Notes: generated by a model not told the origin, from the sequence alone. A stretch of DNA of 64,000 nt from Alphaproteobacteria bacterium (GCA_030828505.1 JAURCJ010000004.1:55694-119693), one strand, 5' to 3'. Positions 52,444 through 62,243 are shown, counted from the stretch's first letter. Numbers and translations are program-made.

Positions 52444-53382
52444 GTGAGTTTAATTAAGAGAAGTAGGACAGTAGCAATTTTCGGGGCTTCGGGTTTTCTC
52501 GGTAGATATATTGTAAATGAATTATTAAAAAATAATTGGATTATAAAAATTTTTGTAAGAAATCCTAATAAAGCGAGACATTTAACATTAATGGGAAAAG
52601 TAGGTCAGGTTTCTATTCATCAATGTGATATTATGGACTCTAATAAGGTGCAAAAAAGTATAATTAATGCCAGTAAAGTTATTAATTTAGTAGGAATATT
52701 AGAGGAAAATAATAAGCAAAATTTCACAAATATTCATTTAATAGGTGCAACAAATATTGCAAAGGGTTGTTTGAAAAACAATGTAGATAGTTATATACAT
52801 TTTTCTGCCTTAGGTTTGTTCGATGGAGAACACTCGAAGTATGCTAAAAGTAAGCTAGATGCTGAAAATAAAATTAAAAAAATTTTTAAAAATACTATTA
52901 TATTTAAACCGAGTGTAGTATTTGGACCAGAAGATCAGTTTACAAATAAATTTGCTAAAATGGCATGTGTATCATTATTTTTACCCTTAATAAATTCTGG
53001 AAAAACTAAATTTCAACCAGTCTATGTAAAAGATATTTCCACGGCTGTAGGTATCGTAATAAATAATAATATTCATAATGGTAAAACATATAATCTTGGT
53101 GGGCCAGAAATTATGAGTTTTAAGGAAATATTAGACCTGATCTTATTTAAAATAAAAAAGAAAAGAATATATCTTAACCTTTCTTTTCCAATGGCTAAGC
53201 TAATCAGTCTTGTATTTTCAATTTCTCCTGTTAAGCCAATTACTTTAGATCAAGTTCGATTATTAGAAAAAGATAATATTCTGCCTAAAAATGGATTAAG
53301 TTTTAAAGATTTAGGAATTCGTCCTTCTTCTTTAATTTCAATATCAGATCATTATTTAAAAAGATATATATCTAAATATTAA
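52444..53382 (+). CDS. NDUFA9-like complex I accessory protein (atypical SDR)
   Basis: A 312-residue NAD(P)-binding protein starting with GTG after Shine-Dalgarno GAAAGG. The Rossmann motif is GASGFLGRYI at residues 14-23, and the catalytic Tyr/Lys appear as YAKSKLDAE. The family (NDUFA9/39-kDa subunit) is an accessory, non-catalytic part of respiratory complex I in mitochondria and alphaproteobacteria. Its neighbour uppP on the opposite strand is the usual one in the class. It overlaps uppP by 11 bases at the 3' ends. Confidence 0.9.
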   Translation: MSLIKRSRTVAIFGASGFLGRYIVNELLKNNWIIKIFVRNPNKARHLTLMGKVGQVSIHQCDIMDSNKVQKSIINASKVINLVGILEENNKQNFTNIHLIGATNIAKGCLKNNVDSYIHFSALGLFDGEHSKYAKSKLDAENKIKKIFKNTIIFKPSVVFGPEDQFTNKFAKMACVSLFLPLINSGKTKFQPVYVKDISTAVGIVINNNIHNGKTYNLGGPEIMSFKEILDLILFKIKKKRIYLNLSFPMAKLISLVFSISPVKPITLDQVRLLEKDNILPKNGLSFKDLGIRPSSLISISDHYLKRYISKY

Positions 53383-54172
53383 TTAAATATAGAATTAAGA
53401 TTCCTATTGATATTCTATATATTACAAATGGAAAAAAAGTATAATTTTTAAGCCATTTAATAAGAAACATAATAGATAAATATGCAAAAGAAAAACTAAA
53501 TAGGAATACTAATATTATTGGTGCAATTTCCAGTTTACTAATTGTATTATTGAAAAGCCAGATAGTTTCAAGCGTGACTGCACCCAAGATAGTTGGAAGT
53601 CCAGAATAAAGGCCTATTTTGGTAGAGTCTATTCTAGAAATTTTAAGTATTCTAGCTGCTGTTATTACAGCACCTGCTCTTGAAGCTCCTGGTATAAGGG
53701 CAAATACTTGAAACAATCCTATGAACAAAGAATTTAATATAGATAAAGAGTAAATATTTTTTTCTTCTCCTTTATAGTTGTCAGAAACATATAGTAAAAT
53801 ACCACCAATTATGCTGCCCCAAGCAATTACATTTAAAGACAACAATGCTTTATCTAAATCTTTAAAAATTAATAATCCAATAATTAATATTGGTATTGTT
53901 ATAATAAATAAATTTCTTATAAGCAAAATCTGATTATTTTCCTTGAAGTTTTTAAATTGATTAAAGGAATAAAGAATTTGTAGTAGATCTTCTTTTAAAT
54001 AGAGGATAACCGCAATTAAGCTCCCTAGATGAGCAGCAATAGCCATTGTTCTTCCTGAAATAGGCCAATTTAAAATATATTCTAAAAGAAATAAATGAGC
54101 AGAAGAAGATATAGGAAGAAATTCTGTGATACCTTGAATAATTGAATATATAATTATTTCCCAGAATTCCAT
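53372..54172 (-). CDS. uppP: Undecaprenyl-diphosphatase
   Basis: A 266-residue polytopic membrane phosphatase that recycles undecaprenyl pyrophosphate to the lipid carrier for cell-wall and LPS sugars. The first catalytic motif ITEFLPISSSAHL is near residues 15-27; the second (ALIPGASRAG, where the family has PGxSRSG) contains the active arginine. About eight hydrophobic helices are seen. It is convergent with the NDUFA9-like gene. Confidence 0.96.
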   Translation of the reverse strand: MEFWEIIIYSIIQGITEFLPISSSAHLFLLEYILNWPISGRTMAIAAHLGSLIAVILYLKEDLLQILYSFNQFKNFKENNQILLIRNLFIITIPILIIGLLIFKDLDKALLSLNVIAWGSIIGGILLYVSDNYKGEEKNIYSLSILNSLFIGLFQVFALIPGASRAGAVITAARILKISRIDSTKIGLYSGLPTILGAVTLETIWLFNNTISKLEIAPIILVFLFSFSFAYLSIMFLIKWLKNYTFFPFVIYRISIGILILYLINI

Positions 54173-54270
54173 TATTAATTTCCATAAATAAAAATTTATT
54201 ATTATTTAAACAGTTAATATTAAATAGTTTATACTTTATTCAGTTAATTTAATAATGGAATATTTTAAAA

Positions 54271-54939
54271 ATGACTATATTGTACCATTTGCCATTCTCT
54301 GCAAATTGCAGATTAGTAAGAATAGCACTTGCAGAAAAAAAATTAGAGGTAAAATATATAGTTGAGCCTATTTGGGAAAGAAGAAATGCTTTTCTACAAG
54401 TCAATCCAGAAGGACAAGTTCCAGTCTTATGTATAAAAGATAATAATTATATTACAGGTTCAACTGTCATAATAGAATGGTTAGAAGATACAATTTTGAC
54501 TAATAGTCTAATTGGGAAAGACAATAATTTTAGAGCTGAAGTTAGGAGAATAATGGGTTGGTTTAATAATAAATTTTGTCATGAAGTAGAAGCTACAATA
54601 GTTTTTGAAAAAATAATGAAAGTTTTCATGGGTAAAGGTACTCCTAATACAAATATTTTAAGGGCTGGTAGAAAAAACCTATTAGTTCATTTACAATACA
54701 TAGATTGGTTAAGTAAAAATAGAGATTGGTTAGCAGGAGATAATTATAGCGCAGCAGATATTAGTGCTGCAGCACATTTATCTATTCTTGATTATTTAGG
54801 AGAAATAAAATGGAGAGATTATTCCTATGCAAAGGAGTGGTATGCGAGAGTAAAGTCCCGTCCTTCTTTTCGAAGCATTCTTTTGGATAAAATGCCAGGC
54901 CTTCTTCCACCTAAATATTACACAGATTTAGATTTTTAA
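54271..54939 (+). CDS. Glutathione S-transferase family protein
   Basis: A 222-residue protein with the N-terminal thioredoxin-like domain (FSANCRLVRIALAEKKLEV, cis-Pro in GQVPVL) and the C-terminal helical domain (YSAADISAAAHL with the capping Asp). The Cys or Ser near residue 11 would be the glutathione contact. It belongs to the alphaproteobacterial group next to uppP and queG. The substrate is unknown. Confidence 0.88.
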   Translation: MTILYHLPFSANCRLVRIALAEKKLEVKYIVEPIWERRNAFLQVNPEGQVPVLCIKDNNYITGSTVIIEWLEDTILTNSLIGKDNNFRAEVRRIMGWFNNKFCHEVEATIVFEKIMKVFMGKGTPNTNILRAGRKNLLVHLQYIDWLSKNRDWLAGDNYSAADISAAAHLSILDYLGEIKWRDYSYAKEWYARVKSRPSFRSILLDKMPGLLPPKYYTDLDF

Positions 54940-54987
54940 TGAATTTATTTAAATTAGTAGCTATATTATTTTCAGGAGAAAAAAATT

Positions 54988-56265
54988 ATGGAATCCTTTT
55001 CTAATATAGTTGAATCATTTTTATCAATAATAAAAAGTTTTATTAATGATACTATATTATTACCTACTGCAAATATTTGGTTATCAGATTTATTTATATA
55101 TCATTTATTTTTGGTTATTTTATTAACAACAATATTTTCATTAATCTTTAATAAATTAATAATTGTTTTTATTAGACGTTGGCTAGGTACAATAAATTTT
55201 AATATAGGAAGGCAATTACTAGAAAAGAAGGTTTTAGCGCCTATTGGATGGGCCATACCGATAATAATATTTGAAGCAGGTTTAGGAAATTTTTCGCCAG
55301 AGGAAGGCGTCATATCAAGGTTAATGAAATCTCTTATAACTTTGATTTTTGTATTATCTTTTACACGTTTTATTTCTGCAATTTCGGATGTTTTAAAAGG
55401 CAATAAAACATTTTCTGGCACACCAATTCAAAGTTATATGCAGCTTATTAAATTAATAATATATGTGTTCGGTATTATTATTATTGCATGCACTTTATCA
55501 AATACTTCTCCCTGGACAATCTTATCAGGTTTAGGAGCTTTAACAGCTATATTGTTATTGGTTTTTAAAGATACAATCTTAGGACTTGTCGCCTCTATCC
55601 AAGTTTTTGGCTCTGATACTATAAGAGAAGGAGATTGGGTGACAATTCCTTCCTTAAATATAGATGGAGATTGTATAGAAGTGGGATTGCATACTGTTAC
55701 TGTAAGGTCTTGGGATAAAGCTTTAATTACATTTCCAAGTGCAAAATTATTAGAGCACCCATTTAAGAATTGGAGGGGTATGGAGGAATCTGGTGGACGA
55801 AGAATAAAGCGTGCTATTTTTATTGACCAGGAAACAATTTGTTTTCTAGATAAATCTTTAAAAGATAAATTAAAAAAAATTAGTCTTTTGACAGAACATT
55901 TTGAAGCTAAAGAAAAAGAGATAGAAGAAGCCAATACTCTTTTAGATAAGGATGTAGTTAATCATAGAAAACTTACTAATATTGGTGTTTTTAGAGCTTA
56001 TTTAGTGGAATATTTAAATAAACATGAAAAAATTAATGAAAATTTAACTCTTATGGTTAGACAATTAGCTCCTAGTAGCTCAGGCTTACCTATAGAAATT
56101 TATGCCTTTACTTCATCGGTAGAGTGGACAGATTATGAATCTGTTCAATCTGATATTTTCGATCATATTTTAGCAATTATATCTTTATTTGATTTAAAAT
56201 TAACTCAATCACCATCAGGGCACGATATAAAAAACTTTATAACTAATTATGACAAAAATAAATAA
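54988..56265 (+). CDS. MscS-family mechanosensitive channel (YbdG-like)
   Basis: A 425-residue membrane protein with about five N-terminal helices. The pore helix segment SGLGALTAILLLVFKDTILGLVA is followed by the soluble vestibule (GDWVTIPSLNIDGDCIEVGLHTV). A C-terminal domain with SGGRRIKRAIFID matches YbdG-type channels that release solutes on hypo-osmotic shock. A clear Shine-Dalgarno (AGGAG) precedes the ATG. It lies between gst and queG. Confidence 0.9.
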   Translation: MESFSNIVESFLSIIKSFINDTILLPTANIWLSDLFIYHLFLVILLTTIFSLIFNKLIIVFIRRWLGTINFNIGRQLLEKKVLAPIGWAIPIIIFEAGLGNFSPEEGVISRLMKSLITLIFVLSFTRFISAISDVLKGNKTFSGTPIQSYMQLIKLIIYVFGIIIIACTLSNTSPWTILSGLGALTAILLLVFKDTILGLVASIQVFGSDTIREGDWVTIPSLNIDGDCIEVGLHTVTVRSWDKALITFPSAKLLEHPFKNWRGMEESGGRRIKRAIFIDQETICFLDKSLKDKLKKISLLTEHFEAKEKEIEEANTLLDKDVVNHRKLTNIGVFRAYLVEYLNKHEKINENLTLMVRQLAPSSSGLPIEIYAFTSSVEWTDYESVQSDIFDHILAIISLFDLKLTQSPSGHDIKNFITNYDKNK

Positions 56266-56276
56266 ATTATTTTTTA

Positions 56277-57431
56277 ATGAGTAGTTTATTAGAAAGTATT
56301 AAATATAGGGCCTATAAATTAGGTTTTGATGATATAGGTTTTTGTGAAGCTTCAATATCTAATGAGATTTCTAAATACCTTAAAGAATTTGTATCCAAAG
56401 GCAGACATGGATCTATGAGTTGGATTTCAGATACTCTAGAGAGAAGACTACACCCTAAAAATATGTGGGAAGATGCTAAAACAGCTATTATTTTAGGTTC
56501 TAACTATGGCCCTGAAAATAATCCTTTAAATAAATTAAATAATAAGAGTTCAGGAAATATTAGTGTTTATGCTCAAAATAAAGATTATCATAAGATTATA
56601 AAAGGAAAATTAAAGAACCTTGCTAGTTGGATTGTATCTAAAACAAAAGGGGACATAAAGGTCTTCGTAGATACTGCTCCCATAATGGAAAAACCTCTAG
56701 CAGAAAAAGCTGGTTTAGGGTGGACAGGTAAACATACAAATATAGTTAGTCCTAATTTTGGAAGTTGGCTGTTTCTTGGGGTTATCTTAATAGATACAGA
56801 TTTAACTGGAGTAAATAAAAAATCAAATATTAATAAATGTGGAACTTGCTCTAAATGTTTAGATATTTGTCCAACCAATGCTTTTATAGGTCCTTATAAG
56901 TTAGATGCTAGAAAGTGTATATCATATTTAACAATTGAAAATGACAGTCATATACCTAGAAAGCTTCGAAGATTAATTGGTAATAGAATATATGGTTGTG
57001 ATGATTGCTTAGCTATATGTCCTTGGAATAAATTTGCTAAAATATCTAAAACTATTTCTTACATTCCTAGGGATGACTTAAAAAAGCCTACTTTAAAAGA
57101 TTTGTCAATTTTATCAGAAATAGATTTTAGATTATTATTTTCTGGATCGCCTATAAAAAGAATTGGAAGAAATAAATTTATAAGAAATGTATTAATTGCG
57201 ATTGGAAATTCATCAGATAGGTCACTAATACTTAATACGCGGAGACTTTTAGATGACAATTCTAGTATAGTAAGAGTGGCAGCGATATGGGCTTTAGCGC
57301 AATTATCAAAAAAAATATTTTTATATGAAATTAAAAAAAGGCTAAAATATGAAAAAAATAAAGATGTTATTAATGAATGGATAGAGACTCGAGAAGAATT
57401 AGAAGGGTTACAGATGGATAATATTATATGA
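56277..57431 (+). CDS. queG: Epoxyqueuosine reductase
   Basis: A 384-residue cobalamin-dependent enzyme reducing epoxyqueuosine to queuosine at the tRNA wobble position. The catalytic Asp region and AEKAGLGWTGKHTN precede two 4Fe-4S motifs, CGTCSKCLDICP and CDDCLAICPWN. The C-terminus has a HEAT-like repeat (VRVAAIWALAQL). The frame overlaps the next gene by four bases (ATGA). Confidence 0.96.
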   Translation: MSSLLESIKYRAYKLGFDDIGFCEASISNEISKYLKEFVSKGRHGSMSWISDTLERRLHPKNMWEDAKTAIILGSNYGPENNPLNKLNNKSSGNISVYAQNKDYHKIIKGKLKNLASWIVSKTKGDIKVFVDTAPIMEKPLAEKAGLGWTGKHTNIVSPNFGSWLFLGVILIDTDLTGVNKKSNINKCGTCSKCLDICPTNAFIGPYKLDARKCISYLTIENDSHIPRKLRRLIGNRIYGCDDCLAICPWNKFAKISKTISYIPRDDLKKPTLKDLSILSEIDFRLLFSGSPIKRIGRNKFIRNVLIAIGNSSDRSLILNTRRLLDDNSSIVRVAAIWALAQLSKKIFLYEIKKRLKYEKNKDVINEWIETREELEGLQMDNII

Positions 57432-58300
57432 ATAATATTTCTATTATAGGTTTAGGTAATATCTCTTTTGAACTTTGTTCTTTTCTTATTCAAGAGGGAT
57501 TTGATGTTTTTGGTTCAACTGATAATTTTAATAGAAAAACAATTTTAAAAAATATTGGTGTAAAGGTTTATAAAAGAAATCAAATAAATGAGTGTATTTC
57601 AAAATCTGATAGGTTAATTATTACTGTTCCCCCTGATAATTTCGGATGTGAAATTATTAGAAATTATTCTCAAGAAATTATTGATTCTAATATTAAATGG
57701 ATTGGTTATTTATCCAGCACATCTGTATATGGAAACTATAATGGTGATGAAGTAGATGAAAATAGTGAAATAAAACCTGTTGAGTTAGTTGCAGTGAATA
57801 GGGCAAAAGCTGAAAAAGATATTCAAGAATTAGGGAAGAAACATTCTATAGCAGTTGAAATATTTAGGGTGTCTGGAATTTACGGAAATAATCATAATAT
57901 TATTAAGCAAATTTTATTTAGAGGAATTAAGCCAATATTTAAAGAAGGACATTATTTTAATAGGATACATGAAAAAGATATAGCTAGGGTTTTATGTTTA
58001 GCATGTTCAGGTAATTTGAACTCAGGAATTATTAATTTATCAGACAACTTACCTGCTCCTCAATTAGATATTATAGAATATGCATATAGCATTATGAATA
58101 AAAAAATGCCTAAGTCTGCAAACTATAAGGATATATATACAGATATGTCTCCAAATATTAGACGGTTTTGGGAAAATAACAGAAGAGTAAATAATTTATT
58201 ATTAAAAAAGAAATATGGTAGTTTGTTATATCCTACTTATAAAGAAGGCCTTAGTTATATATATGAAGATTATATGTTAAAATCCTCTAATAAGGATTGA
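57428..58300 (+). CDS. NAD(P)-binding epimerase-like protein (YeeZ-like)
   Basis: A 290-residue atypical SDR. The Rossmann motif IIGLGNIS is at residues 5-12, and YLSSTSVYGNYNG carries the Ser and Tyr that fit the family. The active-site Lys is in NRAKAEKD. The group, often beside queG, is annotated as SDR family epimerase of unknown substrate. It is co-translated with queG and overlaps the convergent hydrolase gene by 31 bases. Confidence 0.8.
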   Translation: MNNISIIGLGNISFELCSFLIQEGFDVFGSTDNFNRKTILKNIGVKVYKRNQINECISKSDRLIITVPPDNFGCEIIRNYSQEIIDSNIKWIGYLSSTSVYGNYNGDEVDENSEIKPVELVAVNRAKAEKDIQELGKKHSIAVEIFRVSGIYGNNHNIIKQILFRGIKPIFKEGHYFNRIHEKDIARVLCLACSGNLNSGIINLSDNLPAPQLDIIEYAYSIMNKKMPKSANYKDIYTDMSPNIRRFWENNRRVNNLLLKKKYGSLLYPTYKEGLSYIYEDYMLKSSNKD

Positions 58301-59028
58301 ATGACTTTGGTAATTTTTTTTAATTGTTTTTTTTCTGAGAGTCTATGGTCCCCATTTTTTAAAATTATTAACTCTGATAAATCATTATCACTTTTATTGA
58401 AAATCTTTAAACTTTCTTTCCAATTAACAGATTTGTCCTTATCACCATGAATAAGTTTCAAGGGGATAGAAAATATATTTTTTTTATTAGTTAAAATTGA
58501 GTTTTTATTTCCTTCTTCTATAATTTTTTTTGTTATCGTGTATCCATTTGGGTCATATTCTGACGATATATTTGTATGACCTTTAGTCTGTATTTCATTC
58601 TTTTGTTCATTATTAAGTTCTTTTTCCCATAATCTTTTTGTAAAATCTGGCGCTGCAGCAATTGTTATTACACCTTTTATTCTATTAGTATGAATTAAGC
58701 TTAACTTTAAAGCGATCCATCCCCCCATACTAGAACCTATTAGTATTTGAGGCTTGGATGTTAATTTATTGAGTACTTCTGATGAATCTTCGATCCATTC
58801 TTTTAAAGAAGTATTAATAAATTTATCAGAGGATTTTCCATGCCCTGAATAATCAAATAAAGTACATTCGAATTTGTTTTTTTTACACCACTGCAATATA
58901 TATTGAGCTTTAGTTCCTGACATATCTGAACAAAAACCGCTAAAAAAAATAAAACCAATTTTAGATTTGCTTTTAAAATGTTCATATGCAATTTTTCTAT
59001 TATGACTTGTAAGTAATGTTTTATGCAT
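58270..59028 (-). CDS. Alpha/beta hydrolase
   Basis: A 252-residue hydrolase. The nucleophile elbow GSSMGG contains Ser (G-x-S-x-G), the acid lies in HGDKDKSV and the His in NGDHRLS. The core signature FDYSGHGKS precedes. It has no signal peptide and resembles short, cytosolic serine esterases/thioesterases. Substrate unknown. It overlaps the epimerase-like gene by 31 bases. Confidence 0.85.
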   Translation of the reverse strand: MHKTLLTSHNRKIAYEHFKSKSKIGFIFFSGFCSDMSGTKAQYILQWCKKNKFECTLFDYSGHGKSSDKFINTSLKEWIEDSSEVLNKLTSKPQILIGSSMGGWIALKLSLIHTNRIKGVITIAAAPDFTKRLWEKELNNEQKNEIQTKGHTNISSEYDPNGYTITKKIIEEGNKNSILTNKKNIFSIPLKLIHGDKDKSVNWKESLKIFNKSDNDLSELIILKNGDHRLSEKKQLKKITKVIQSLLEDFNI

Positions 59029-59094
59029 TAAAGTAATTTCATATTATTTATTCTATTTTTATTATAGAAATTAAATTTATTGTGAAAGAATTTT

Positions 59095-60273
59095 ATGATA
59101 GTTGATATGAAAAACTACAGAGTTTTGCAAGTTTTACCTCACTTAAATAGTGGAGGCCTCGTTTCTGGTGCAATAGAAATTTCTAACGCTTTACAGAAAG
59201 CAGGACATTTTTCCTATGTTGCTTCAGATGGTGGAAGGAGAGAAAGAGAAATTTTGAGGGAAGGCGGAAAAGTTTTATTATTACCGCTATCAAGTAAAAA
59301 CCCTATAACCATATTTAGAAATATTTATAGATTATCAAAAATAATAAAGCATAATAACATAAATATAATACATGCAAGAAGTAGAGCGCCTGCTTGGAGT
59401 GCCTACTTTGCAGCAAAAAAAATGAATATTCCTTTTATTACTACTTTTCACGGAACATACTCTATTAAAGGAAATTTAAAAAAAAAATATAATAGTGTAA
59501 TGACTAAGGGAGATAAAGTGATAGCGATAAGTAATTTTATCAAAGAACATATTACGCAGAACTATTGTATTAGTAGTGAAAAATTAGTTACTATACATAG
59601 AGGTATTAATATTGATACCTTTGATCATTTAAAAGTTTCTGATGAAAGATTAATTTCCTTTTGTAAAAAATTTAATATACCAGAAGATTATTTTGTTGTT
59701 TTATTACCGGGAAGAATAACAAGGTGGAAAGGGCATAAAACACTTATAAAGGCTATAGCTATGCTTGGAAGAGATGATATAATTTGTTTATTTGTTGGAG
59801 ACGCTCAAGGGAGAAATAAGTATGTTAATGAATTAAATTCATCTATTGATAAATATGGACTGTCAAATAATTTTAGGATAATTAAAAACCAAATTGATAT
59901 GGCAGCTATTTATAAATTAGCAGATGTGGTTGTATCTGCATCTACTGATCCTGAAGCTTTTGGTAGAGTAGTTGCTGAAGCGCAAGCTATGGGCAGACCT
60001 ACAGTAGCTGTTAATCATGGAGGTGCACCAGAAATTATTCTAAAAGATATAACTGGTTGGTTATTTAAGCCCGGAGATGCAATTGATTTATCTGATAAAA
60101 TACTTAAAGCTCTGAAATTAGATGATATAGAAAGAAAAGTAATATCTACTAAAGCAATACAAAGGACAGCATTAAATTTTAATAATGAGACAATGTGCTT
60201 AAAAACTTTAAAAATTTATTCAGATCTAATAAGTAGTAATAATAAAAATGAAAAAAAATATATTAGTAATTAA
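59095..60273 (+). CDS. Glycosyltransferase family 4 protein
   Basis: A 392-residue GT-B enzyme. LNSGGLVSG near the N-terminus is the acceptor-side loop; LPGRITRWKGHKTLI opens the C-terminal donor domain; DPEAFGRVVAEAQAMGRPTVA carries the E-x7-E donor motif. An ATG four codons downstream (59107) is also possible. The enzyme probably adds a sugar to LPS core or another envelope glycan. It overlaps the GT9 gene by 26 bases. Confidence 0.88.
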   Translation: MIVDMKNYRVLQVLPHLNSGGLVSGAIEISNALQKAGHFSYVASDGGRREREILREGGKVLLLPLSSKNPITIFRNIYRLSKIIKHNNINIIHARSRAPAWSAYFAAKKMNIPFITTFHGTYSIKGNLKKKYNSVMTKGDKVIAISNFIKEHITQNYCISSEKLVTIHRGINIDTFDHLKVSDERLISFCKKFNIPEDYFVVLLPGRITRWKGHKTLIKAIAMLGRDDIICLFVGDAQGRNKYVNELNSSIDKYGLSNNFRIIKNQIDMAAIYKLADVVVSASTDPEAFGRVVAEAQAMGRPTVAVNHGGAPEIILKDITGWLFKPGDAIDLSDKILKALKLDDIERKVISTKAIQRTALNFNNETMCLKTLKIYSDLISSNNKNEKKYISN

Positions 60274-61201
60274 GCATGGCGCTTTAGGAGATATTATACT
60301 CGCGGGTTCTGCTATGCAAGCAATAAGAAATTATCATCAAAATGATAATATAATTTGTTTAACTTCAGTTGCATTTAAGAGTTTATTGGAGAACTCTCCT
60401 TGGTTTGATAAAGTTATTATAGATTACAAACCAAAATGGAGTGATATTAAAGGCTGGATTAAGTTAAAGGTTTTTTTTAATAAATATAATTTTATAAAAA
60501 TCTATGACCTTCAAACTTCGACTAGATCTAATTTATACTTTTATTTTTTTCATGTATATAAAAGTTCTGGTTGGTCAGGAATAGCGTTAGGAAGTAAATA
60601 TAGACATAAGAATAAGAATAGAAAAAATATGCATACTATTTATAGACAAAAGGACCAATTAAAATTAGCTGGAATTAAATATGATTATCTCCCTGATTGG
60701 AGATGGTTAGCAAATAATTATGAGAATAAAAATATTATATATAAAGGTAAATATGTAATTATGGTTACTGGTGCCGCTAAACATAGAAAAAATAAGAGAT
60801 GGCCGGCAGTTCGTTATTCAAATTTAATTGAGGTTTTATCTAATATTGGAATTAAATCTATTTTAATAGGTGGTCCTGAAGAATTCGAAAATATAAATAA
60901 AATCATTATACAAGTTAAAAAAACTATTGAATTTATGCCATTAAATTATGCGGGCAAAACTTCAGTTAAGGATATAGTTTTTTTAAGTAAATACGCAATT
61001 TGTGCTGTAGGAAATGATACAGGCCCTATGCATGTATTGGCTTCTAGTGGTTTAAGGTCAATAGTATTATTTGGTGCTGGTTCTAATCCTGATTTATGTG
61101 CGCCAATGGGAAAAAATGTTCATATTCTTCATAAGAACTGTATTAAGGATATTAAAGTTGATAAAGTATGTAAAATTTTGAAAATGATAGGAATAGATTG
61201 A
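60248..61201 (+). CDS. Glycosyltransferase family 9 (heptosyltransferase-like)
   Basis: A 317-residue GT-B enzyme. The start KKNILVIKHGALGDIILAGSA contains the family loop with Gly-x-Gly-D. The end GNDTGPMHVLASSG is the GT9 donor motif with Asp. Such enzymes transfer heptose or related sugars to LPS inner core. Together with the GT4 gene it makes a small LPS-core operon. A T-rich stretch and the infC leader follow. Confidence 0.9.
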   Translation: MKKNILVIKHGALGDIILAGSAMQAIRNYHQNDNIICLTSVAFKSLLENSPWFDKVIIDYKPKWSDIKGWIKLKVFFNKYNFIKIYDLQTSTRSNLYFYFFHVYKSSGWSGIALGSKYRHKNKNRKNMHTIYRQKDQLKLAGIKYDYLPDWRWLANNYENKNIIYKGKYVIMVTGAAKHRKNKRWPAVRYSNLIEVLSNIGIKSILIGGPEEFENINKIIIQVKKTIEFMPLNYAGKTSVKDIVFLSKYAICAVGNDTGPMHVLASSGLRSIVLFGAGSNPDLCAPMGKNVHILHKNCIKDIKVDKVCKILKMIGID

Positions 61202-61323
61202 AAATTTTAAAAAATAATATATAGATAGGTTAACTATAATTAATTAATTTTTTTTATTTATTTTTATAAATAAAAGATGTATTTTTTTGTAGTCTTTATA
61301 ATTTAATATTGAGGAGTAGAAGT

Positions 61324-61920
61324 ATAAATAAAAAAACAGGTAAACAAAATCCTTTTTCTGAAGATTTACATAAAATTAACAATCAAATTACAACAGATCC
61401 TATAAGAGTTATAGATAATGAAGGTTCTATGCTTGGTATTTTGCCTTTGAAGGAAGCAATTGAAAAAGCGGAAGAATTGGGTTTAGATTTAGTAGAAGTT
61501 TCTCCTAATGCAAAGCCTCCTGTGTGCAAGATAATTGAATATGGAAAATTTAAGTATGCCGCTCAAAAAAAAGCAGCTGAGGCAAGAAAAAAGCAGAAAA
61601 CTGTAGAAGTAAAAGAAATAAAATTTAGACCTAATATCGACACTAATGACTATGAAATAAAGATGAGAAGTGTAAGAAAATTTATAAATGCGGGCGATAA
61701 GGTTAAAATTACAATGCGTTTTAGAGGCAGAGAAATGACGCACCAAGATATAGGTGTAAAAGTATTAAGGCGTATTAGAGAAGACTTAGATACTACTGTG
61801 AAAATTGAACAATTTCCTAAGTTAGAAGGTAGGCAGATGGTTCAAGTTTTTGCTCCTAATATTACAGAAAAAGTAAATACTAAAAGCAATAAAATAGTAT
61901 TATCAGATAAAGAACAATAA
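61324..61920 (+). CDS. infC: Translation initiation factor IF-3
   Basis: About 198 residues. I choose an ATA start at 61324: the Shine-Dalgarno GAGGAG (61311-61316) stands seven bases before it, and an alternative TTG at 61309 would place that site inside the coding region. IF-3 genes are known for rare start codons (AUU in E. coli) by which the factor represses its own translation. The protein shows the N-domain (GSMLGILPLKEAIEKAEE) and C-domain (KEIKFRPNIDTNDYEIKM, RFRGREM). It heads the infC-rpmI-rplT-pheS-pheT block. Confidence 0.92.
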   Translation: MNKKTGKQNPFSEDLHKINNQITTDPIRVIDNEGSMLGILPLKEAIEKAEELGLDLVEVSPNAKPPVCKIIEYGKFKYAAQKKAAEARKKQKTVEVKEIKFRPNIDTNDYEIKMRSVRKFINAGDKVKITMRFRGREMTHQDIGVKVLRRIREDLDTTVKIEQFPKLEGRQMVQVFAPNITEKVNTKSNKIVLSDKEQ

Positions 61921-61978
61921 TACTCATAAATTCTTTTCTTTATAACTTGCATATTTCGCTTTAGATATATATATAGAA

Positions 61979-62007
61979 CCTTTAAATATTGTGGAATTTT
62001 TAAAGGA
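61979..62007 (+). promoter_or_regulatory. Hairpin covering the rpmI ribosome binding site
   Basis: CCTTTAAA (61979-61986) can pair with TTTAAAGG (61999-62006) around a 12-base loop, and the rpmI Shine-Dalgarno AAAGGA lies in the 3' arm. Such a helix could limit translation of L35 and L20, in line with the known L20 feedback on this operon in other bacteria. Pairing is short and AT-rich. Confidence 0.4.
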
Positions 62008-62015
62008 ATAATAGA

Positions 62016-62219
62016 ATGCCTAAGATAAAAACAAAAAGTGGCGCAAAAAAAAGATTTAGTTTAACTAGCTCTGGTAAGGTAAAAATGAATCAGGCTGGAA
62101 AAAGGCATGGAATGATTAAAAGAACTACGAAATTTATAAGAAATGCTAGAGGGTCTACTGTAATGGTAGATGCAGATGCTAAAATCGTAAAAAAGAATTT
62201 TTTAAGAAATAGTTTATAA
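62016..62219 (+). CDS. rpmI: 50S ribosomal protein L35
   Basis: A 67-residue basic protein with the family start [20 protein letters not shown] and the central [11 protein letters not shown]. It binds 23S rRNA. It is followed 24 bases later by rplT, the standard pair. Confidence 0.96.
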   Translation: MPKIKTKSGAKKRFSLTSSGKVKMNQAGKRHGMIKRTTKFIRNARGSTVMVDADAKIVKKNFLRNSL

Positions 62220-62243
62220 AAATATTTATGAAGAGGAATTACA

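Noticed and set aside
61202..61308. Terminator formed by TTTATTTAT/ATAAATAAA before infC
   Set aside because: The pairing is only A-T, has no T tail after it, and is expected by chance in this base composition.
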